64,000 bases of DNA, taken from Tubulanus polymorphus. Its lineage: Eukaryota; Nemertea; Palaeonemertea; Tubulaniformes; Tubulanidae. The DNA lies in contig NC_134030.1 of the NCBI RefSeq assembly GCF_964204645.1, forward strand, positions 18,607,110 through 18,671,109, written 5' to 3'. Of the stretch, positions 57,053-64,000 are shown one piece after another; the stretch's first letter is position 1; each line of letters opens with the position of its first letter. A program made the position numbers and the translations under genes. The notes beneath the pieces were generated by a model that made no database searches, was not told the DNA's origin, and was given only the letters and a program-made list of their open reading frames with translations.

Positions 57053-58256
57053 TCAATACTCGTCCCACGGACATTTTTCATGACAGGTACTTGGACAGTT
57101 TGCTTGGCAGGCATCCTTTTGTGCGGCGGGTGTTCGACATTTTACCCAGCAATTGTTGAGACAGATTTGACAATAATCAGGCTGCGCTGAATCAGCGCCA
57201 CTAGCGACCATTGCGACCAGAGCTAAAACTACCAGAAACTGAAAAAGAGTATATTGTTACCAGAGCTGTACTTCCGCGGCTTATCAATGATGATTCCACA
57301 GTGGCTGCTCGCTCGAGAGTTCCACGCGTGCCAAGGGCTGACCCACAAGGTAAAATATTGTGCAGTAGGACATAAACCACTTTGGCAATAGAGGATTCTA
57401 CTTGTGGCAAGTAGGGTCCACCAGGTGTCACTAGTGTGCAACTACTGTGGCGATAGTTCAAGATCCCACAGTGAAAAAGAAATCGATGAAAATAAAACAA
57501 CAAAAGAATATAGCTGCAAAGCGACGATAACGGGTTTTCTGCCAAAATAAATGTTTTTGTCGGGGATTCGAGCCAAATATGATGACTATATTATATCGCG
57601 ATGTAAGCCTTAAAATCACCTTCGATATCACAGGATTAGAACGTTCACTATACGCGACACAATTCTATTTGTAGCGAATTCAAGTCATAGACGGCGATGT
57701 CTTATTTTTACAAGTGGAAGCAAAATCTGAACCCGATAAGATGAATGGCACTGTTTGACAAAAAAATATAACGAACAAATATTTGGTGTCCGAAAATCTA
57801 ATTAATTGCTGAATCTCGGAACCAAACTTTATCAATTCGGGCTTACAAATTTCTAGAAATATCAAATGAGTAGGTAATGCGGTTTATGTGTTATAAGTAT
57901 TATCAATTGTTCTTGTAATTGCCAAAGAGTTCGGTGGCCCTAATAAATCTATAATTAACATCAGTACACATGATGAAATACGTAAAAGACATAATAATCA
58001 AAATATCAAAACAGGACGTGTTTAGTGCTTCATAAAAATGACGACAATTTACAAATTGACTTACTAATTCACAGAAATGGTTTGAAAGAAAAGTTTGCAA
58101 ATCAACTTCCGGTCAGTTTTTTTTTTGTAAGGTAACAACACCAATATACTTTTAACGAAAACAGTGTGGAAAAAGGTAAGTAGACTGACGATGGAGAATG
58201 TGAAGAGAGTTTTCTGCGAAAGTCCATAAAATCCTAATTACCTTTGATGACAACAT
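57053..58256 (-). CDS. Secreted cysteine-rich peptide, eight cysteines, two exons
   Basis: Exon 1 at 58242-58256 encodes only five residues (MLSSK) and ends in a GTAATT donor. Exon 2 at 57053-57238 follows a CTCTTTTTCAG acceptor in the same phase. The product is 66 aa: a signal peptide (MLSSKFLVVLALVAMVASGA), probably cut near ADSA, then a mature acidic peptide of about 43 residues. Cysteine spacing is C-x2-C-x3-C-x3-C-x9-C-x3-C-x3-C-x3-C. The regular C-x3-C steps on two segments suggest two amphipathic helices linked by four disulphides, a helical hairpin. Such folds occur in defence, signalling and venom peptides; nothing here decides between them. A minus-strand AATAAA lies 61 bp past the stop. 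The intron of about 1 kb carries a CTCF-like dispersed repeat. The gene lies between the two receptor copies, on the opposite strand. Exon 1 is inferred from phase and signal-peptide fit. Confidence 0.7.
57260..57470. repeat. Dispersed CTCF-like repeat in the peptide gene intron
   Basis: GCAGTAGGACATAAACCACT, GGCAATAGAGGATTCTACTT + GTGGCAAGTAGGGTCCACCA + GGTGTCACTAGTGTGCAACT is about one and a half units of the 25,890 array. Confidence 0.65.
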
Positions 58257-59961
58257 GTTTTGCCGATATTGTAGATCTCAGATCCCTCGCGTTCGTGGAG
58301 TCAATGCGATGTGTTTTACTGCATGTGCGTAACGCAAAGACACGGGTGGAAAATAGCCGTTTTAATAATGGAGATTCGTTATTTGCTAAAACTGTTGAAA
58401 TTGTGAAGATGATTCCCGACCACTCAGACGCACTCGGTATCGTCAATGTCAAATAATATATATCGTATTACATTGAAATCAGCAGCTGTGAAACGTACGT
58501 CCCTGAGCAGAAACTACCCCGTTGTCCTTGAGATGCTTATTCTGACGATTCCGCATAGTCTTCATCCATCCGTCCTCTGAAATGACACCATTCTTGAATC
58601 GTTGAATTCACCAAGAACGAGATGGTCATCATTAGCTGCTAATTATAATTTTACTGAATCGTTGATAGTCATCGAGAATGAAAGGGTTGTCATTTGGTAA
58701 ATAATCATGATTTTGGTGAATCTTAAGAATCATGTAGAGTGAGAAGGGCACAAATAACTGGTTATAATTTAACTGGAATTTACTTATTTCTATATAGTAC
58801 GTATGTGAAACATCTGCTACTCAATTATCATGAATTCTGCGTCGATGTATAGAACATGTTACTTGATATAAATATTCGATTTTAAAAAAGCAGCTGGTCA
58901 TGTAAGTACAGCAATTATGATTGGAATTGATTCAGATGTACTTCGCATTATTCCAATACCGTCAAGTTCACTTAAATTACTCTAATCAATATCCTGTTGG
59001 ATGATTATTATTCGAATCGATTACTATGTTATTGAAACCCTTATCCCAACACGCACCGAATTAAATGAATTACGCATAGACTTTCGGTAGATTTTAGTAC
59101 TACCAAACTTCGATGATTGATGTATTGACCTCCTTATACTGTCCTATCCTGGTCGCGACAATGGTGTACACATTGTACAGCTATGTAGGCGGGTTTGTAT
59201 CTTTATAAAAAAAGACTGATGTTTTTTTTCCGATGCGGACAGTCGCAAAGACGGACGGATCAACGGACTGACCAACAGACGCGGGCAAAAGTTAAGGTAC
59301 CAAGTTCCCCGCTAAGTCCCCGGGACAAAGATATTGTTGCGGTAAACTTGCAGTATTGTTATAATTCTACGTTAATTCTACGTCTGCGATTCTTTGCATA
59401 ATGAATTGAAGCTCAGTCGATTACGTCGCATCGAGTGGACATTCTATACTTAACAACCGCTGAAAAACGGTTGAAGAAATCCTCTGAATTGTCGAGAAAT
59501 TACACACAAAAGTAGGTGTAACTCTGTTTTGAAACACTCTGCATATACGCGTAATGCATCAGCAAAAAATTATATTCAGGAGCGACTTGAACGAAACAAA
59601 TAATTTTGAGTATTTTAAAGTATGATTGGGCATATCGAAATAACCACGCGTGGAAACATGAAATTGAGAATTGCTGCTCAGAGAGATGGTACCGTAATTA
59701 CTAATATATTGATGTGTATGTCGGAGAACGAATACTAATGACAGAACGGGGGAAAAATATCACACGCGTTCGACAAAAATCAGCGGTTGAAAATAATTGC
59801 TGGATTTCTAAATTGCTGAGTGAAGCAAATAAATAATTTCACTAGAAAGAAATATACAATTGTTCATCATTTATGAGTGGAACCTGACGATATGTGGGCA
59901 ACCAAGCAGAATTTGAATAGTGAAGGAATTCCTTCATTCTGACGTGACGAAGTTACTCTGT
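58257..59961. other. AT-rich non-coding interval upstream of the second receptor copy
   Basis: No gene-like frame and no arrays. It is the probable promoter side of both the minus-strand peptide gene (left) and the second receptor copy (right). Confidence 0.4.
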
Positions 59962-60340
59962 ATGGATCGATTGGGAGCGCTGTTTCTGGCGTCGCTGATC
60001 GTCTGGCGCGTAAATATCGCACACGCTGATCTGTCTGACTCTGTTACGATCAGTTCGTCTTGTAACAACACTTGGTACCCCGTCGATTCTACGTCCGGTT
60101 ACATCGTTTCACCGAATTACCCGTCGTTAACGCGCGGTGTTGAATGTTGTTGGTTCGTGGACAGCTCTTTACCGGGAACTTTCAATATCAAACTATACTA
60201 CGACATCGAACCGTCTATATTCTGTAGTGATAACTACCTTCTCGTCGGTGAGTCCGATAACAGATTCTGCGGTGAAGGAAAACATGAAATCCGTCGAAAC
60301 GATTCGATGTCGTTGATGTTTAGGAGTAACGTCGATGGTG

Positions 60341-61505
60341 CGGTGTTGTCATATCGCGGAAAGACGGAATCGCGGAATTTTCCAAAAACGCGGAATTTCT
60401 TCATTTTTACTATAAATAGTAAACGGGTTTTCCCACGGGGATACCCACTGTCGGACAGGGCACCGGACCCAGGTTTTCAACACCGGGAATTAGTATTTGA
60501 TAATTCATTATATCGCCAGTCAACAACTTAACGATACTGTTACAAATAATGGAGAACCTAGGCAATACCATAGAATGACAATACGTGCTTTGCGAATTCA
60601 GTGATACAGAGTATCGCTGCATTAACTGAAGGAATACAAATCGATGGTACGTAAACGTAGGATTTGTGATGACACCATGGGTCATTCTCCAGGACTCAGT
60701 TCCGAGTTAAGATTTGACTCTGGTCTCTGGATTTAAAACATTGGAAATGAATTGATTCTAAGTAACTCAGAGTTAACTCACAAAACTGTGGAACTGGATC
60801 GATGTCAGACGAAAATAAATAGACATTATGTATATTTCATTCTGGCTTAGGATTGTTCATGCGTGTTGTGTGTCTACATTGTTGTTAAAAGCGAATGTGG
60901 TTTATCATTTAGAATTAAATGATATGAAAGATTATAAAATGGTTTCGTTTTTTTTAAATGTTTACTTTGTGACTGCTATAACATATGTTCCTATGCTGAT
61001 TATTTGGATCAAAAGAATCTTATTGATAGCGGTACTGGACGGCCGTAAAATTATAATAATTTCAAAGGAATTTGAACCGGAACTTGTTTGGTCGTAGGAT
61101 TTTATGTTTGCAACCATCTACAACTACGGTCCGACACCGCGAACATGCTCAATATTTATCTGATAATATTCGTTTCTGAAGTTCTCAAAAAGTCGATGAA
61201 CTTCGATAACTGAAGTTTGCCTAGTAAAAATAGACATTAGGTGCCTGGTCTCTTTCACCCCACTTGATTCTGACTTCTTCTACAGGTGGCAGCCAGTCAA
61301 CGGTATCGTAATATAATAATTCCATATAAAATTGCCTGCAAATAATGGGATTCGAACCTAACTCGTTGCATCGATCGGTCCGGTGCCCTGTCCGACAGTG
61401 GGTATCCCCGTGGGAAAACCCGTTTACTATTTATAGTAAAAATGAAGAAATTCCGCGTTTTTGGAAAATTCCGCGATTCCGTCTTTCCGCGATATGACAA
61501 CACCG
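60341..61505. mobile_element. 1,165-bp transposon with 129-bp inverted termini, in receptor exon
   Basis: The left terminus starts CGGTGTTGTCATATCGCGGA and the right ends TCCGCGATATGACAACACCG. The termini (60,341-60,469 and 61,377-61,505) pair almost perfectly. The direct repeat TCGATGGTG lies at 60,332-60,340 and 61,506-61,514; the undisturbed sequence is seen once in the intact paralogue at 50,153. Long termini and a 9-bp duplication suit a Mutator-like (MULE) element. No transposase is recognisable; the 89-residue frame at 60,828-61,097 is hydrophobic with no match that I know. The right terminus includes a minus-strand GGTTCGAATCCC B-box-like word. Confidence 0.8.
60690..60800. mobile_element. 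Short element with AACTGTGGAACTGGATC end, nested in the MULE-like element
   Basis: CTCCAGGACTCAGTTCCGAG...AACTCAGAGTTAACTCACAA + AACTGTGGAACTGGATCGA matches the family at 18,450 and 39,827. Confidence 0.45.
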
Positions 61506-64000
61506 TCGATGGTGCGCGGGGTAGTCGGGTTTATATCACGTATCGTTATGAAAGAAGCCGATTGAGAATCAGTCATCGCTGCAGTGAATCTAATTTTCAA
61601 ATGGATGAAATGAAAATGTCGACAGGATACAAATTCACGATGTTGATGCGTGATGGTTGTCAGATCTTCCTGGAATGGGACGCCCTCTCGGCTGGTTCAG
61701 CGTTGAATTTGACATTCGCAGATTTTGACCTAAAACTCCCACCTTCTGTCGATCCAGCGTCAAGTTTTCGAATCAACGACGGCTGGAACACCAGCAGTGA
61801 ACCGATAGCGCTTATGGGTGAACAACGCGGACAGCAGCCGTCATCGTTTTATACTAAAACAAACAGTGCCGTATTCAGTTTGCTACATGGGCATGAGGTT
61901 ACCACAACACTATCAGTTCAGATCTATAGAATATCTGATTGGAACGTCTCTAATCCGTTAATTCAAATCTCTAATAACGAGTCTAGAGTGCTCATTGCTG
62001 ATGATAACAGTTTACACGTAATAACTCGATCAAAACACTTACACTGCTGGCCTATCACAGTGCAGGTGTTACAGTACGTCGTCTTCAACTGGACACGTGA
62101 TCTCAGCACATCCGGTGACGTCATTGGTGTATATAAACTAGAAGGCTTACGCGTTGTAGGAACTGATATTTTACTCGGTTACAACTACCTCGAATCACTG
62201 AGTGTTAATTCTGACGGCTTTCTCGTCATACTGTGCGTTTTAATAAGACCAGGTGTTTTACAGTCGAATGTTAAAATTGAATTTGAAGTGAAATCTATCT
62301 CTATAGGAGACGTACAAGTCTACAAACCCAAGGTGAGTAAAGATGTCCACTCGGCTATAGCTAAATTTAATGTAACTTATTTTGTGAACCAAAGAATATG
62401 CATCGTCAAACCCCTTTTCTTTTTCTAATTGCGATAACGAATTTGATTTCAAATTCAATTTCAAAACACGGTGCCCTCGCGGTGCGACTGATCGAAAAAA
62501 GTATCTAAAAACTTTAATCAGCCGTTCATTATTCATTCATTTATCCTTCCCTTCCGAACGGATGAAATGCCGTATGAAATATGGTATGAAATGACGTATG
62601 AATATGAAATAATGTCTAGTGAAATGAGCGTTTGTCAGAGATGACGTCAAAAACACGTGCGCACCTGCTGACATAAACAATAACGTTCTGAAATTACCCA
62701 TTTAGAAATCACATTTCTCTGTAATGGCTAAAATTAAATTCGAACCAGTAGCATATTTGATATTTGTTTTAATATATCACATTTGACAAAAGAAATTTTA
62801 CGTAATATTTCGATGTTTCTTCTATTTACAGCGGCACCGCTGAAAGATATTTATGAATTCTCATAGAAACTAAATTCATTGATATTGTAGGTAAAGCGTG
62901 ATCGGTTTATATCATCAAACCCCTTTCCTTTTTCTAAGATGAGGTTTAAGTATGGTGTATTCAAGTATGAATTCGAATGGAAAGTTGAAATCTATGACAT
63001 CGATCTGAAATTAGCGGTGCTGTCTGTGAATTGCGAAAATGCTGGATTTTATATATATGATGGTGGTAATTTCACAGCTAGACGCTATGGTCCGTATTGC
63101 CCCAGCCTATCGGGATATAGACGAAGCGTCGTCAGTCTGATTACATCAGGCGGCCCGGTGATCATGGTGGGCTATTCCATTAACAGTCAAATCCGGCACA
63201 AGGGCGGTGTGGTATTACGTCCGTCTGACTGTGACGGCTACGCGCTACGGGATAGGAGAATACAGCGTTTCAGTGCCGCTGACGTCACGCTGTTTCACGG
63301 TTTCACCCGAAAATCGGGACGTTCCATTACATCATAGTATCAACATATTATCACCGCACGAATATGAAATGAACTCGTCTTTGCCTGATTTTATCTCGAC
63401 ATCTACGCCGTGTAGTCGTTATTTGTCTATCGATAGGCAGCGCCTCGATAACAGTCTCGTACTGCACACTGTTACAGTAAATGATACGCGCTTGTTCAGA
63501 AGACGCCCGTACATCATTGAATTGAGGCGTGTATGTCAAACAACGGATAGACGTAACAGACTGCGGAATGGAATAAAGGCGACTGCGGAATCTTTCAGTC
63601 GCCGAACTACCCGGCTTCGGTCGGATATTCGAGTAATACGATCAGATACAATCTCAAGTTCAAATGGAATACAGCCCCGATAGAGTTTTACCGATTCGTT
63701 ATAAAATATATGGAAATAACACCGTGCATGAAAAATTCCAAAGGGGTTCGATACTCCATCTTTTACGTCGAGGTAATGAAATACAAAGACAGCGAGACGA
63801 AACACGAAGATAAACTATGCGGGATATGCGCCCGAGCAGGATTACAGTTTTATAGTATAAGTACAGGTCCCCTCTGGTTCGAACTGAAGAACGATATACC
63901 GAAATTCCGTATTCAATACATTTTAGAGAAACAATTATTGATGAAACCGCGCGATATTGCCTGCAAATCAGGACTCATAGATTCAGGAGTTTCCTGCGTC

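Larger units (their letters stand above)
59962..64000 (+). pseudogene. Second GRL101-like receptor copy, interrupted and frame-shifted, 3' truncated by window end
   Basis: A tandem paralogue of the gene at 49,780, same strand. ATG at 59,962 gives the same signal peptide with one change (MDRLGALF). Exon 1 is 59962-60340 plus 61515-62332 (donor AAG-GTGAGT); removing the transposon and one target repeat restores exactly 399 codons. Exon 2 starts at 62,891 after TATTGTAG. Its frame is lost near 63,295 (before VSPENRDV), runs in another frame to about 63,565, then returns to the original frame at GDCGIFQSPNYP and stays open to the window end, reaching the start of the first lectin domain. The two changes compensate, with about 270 bp misread between them. 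With the transposon in the exon, a full receptor cannot be made unless the insert is spliced out, and no good donor/acceptor pair is visible at its ends. Base errors in the assembly could explain the frame changes. Confidence 0.8.

Noticed and set aside
60828-61097. 89-residue frame inside the MULE-like element as a transposase or membrane gene
   Set aside because: No transposase motif or DDE pattern; hydrophobic composition in AT-rich DNA arises easily by chance.
61345-61400. tRNA gene on the minus strand with GGTTCGAATCCC
   Set aside because: No complete cloverleaf or A box at the right spacing, and it lies in the transposon terminus.

Overview
Eukaryotic, almost certainly animal, DNA. Genes are split by GT-AG introns, most of the sequence is non-coding, and there is a tRNA-derived SINE, many MITE-like elements and long minisatellites. 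The best taxonomic clue is a tandem pair of very large GRL101-like receptors (CUB, C-type lectin, LDL-A, LRR, 7TM). This receptor class was first described in the snail Lymnaea and is expanded in lophotrochozoans, so I infer a mollusc or other marine lophotrochozoan. The species cannot be named from this window.

Layout. About 1-35.3 kb is gene-poor. It holds at least twelve different minisatellite arrays, most with 38-53 bp units, set among MITEs: two TTAA-flanked piggyBac-like families, a TA-flanked family and foldback elements. It also has a SINE with a perfect 15-bp target duplication and short dispersed repeats that carry CTCF-like or pol III-box-like motifs. The only coding candidate here is a weak minus-strand exon near 0.25-0.6 kb. 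From about 35.3 kb the arrays stop and genes begin: a possible tiny secreted ORF (36.25 kb), a complete ten-exon mitochondrial ornithine transcarbamylase-like gene (39,665-43,002, +), and a small secreted repeat protein (45,657-46,112, -).

At 47,081-49,297 lies a 2.2-kb Polinton/Maverick derivative. It has AG...CT inverted termini, a perfect 6-bp target duplication and two inverted copies of the same terminal region, with the 5' part of a protein-primed DNA polymerase B gene, now broken. It ends 0.5 kb upstream of the first GRL101-like receptor gene (49,780-55,961, three coding exons, about 1,923 aa). A short cysteine-rich secreted peptide gene (57,053-58,256, -), missed by simple ORF calling because it is spliced and small, sits between the two receptor copies. 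The second receptor copy (59,962 to beyond the window end) is broken by a 1,165-bp transposon with 129-bp inverted termini and a 9-bp target duplication, and it has two mutually compensating frame changes.

How the genes relate. Transcarbamylase is a mitochondrial metabolic enzyme. The receptor pair, the cysteine-rich peptide and the repeat protein all act at or outside the cell surface. Nothing in the sequence shows that they work together. The receptor pair is a recent tandem duplication with signs of gene conversion. Homologies were assigned by reading motifs, with no database search.
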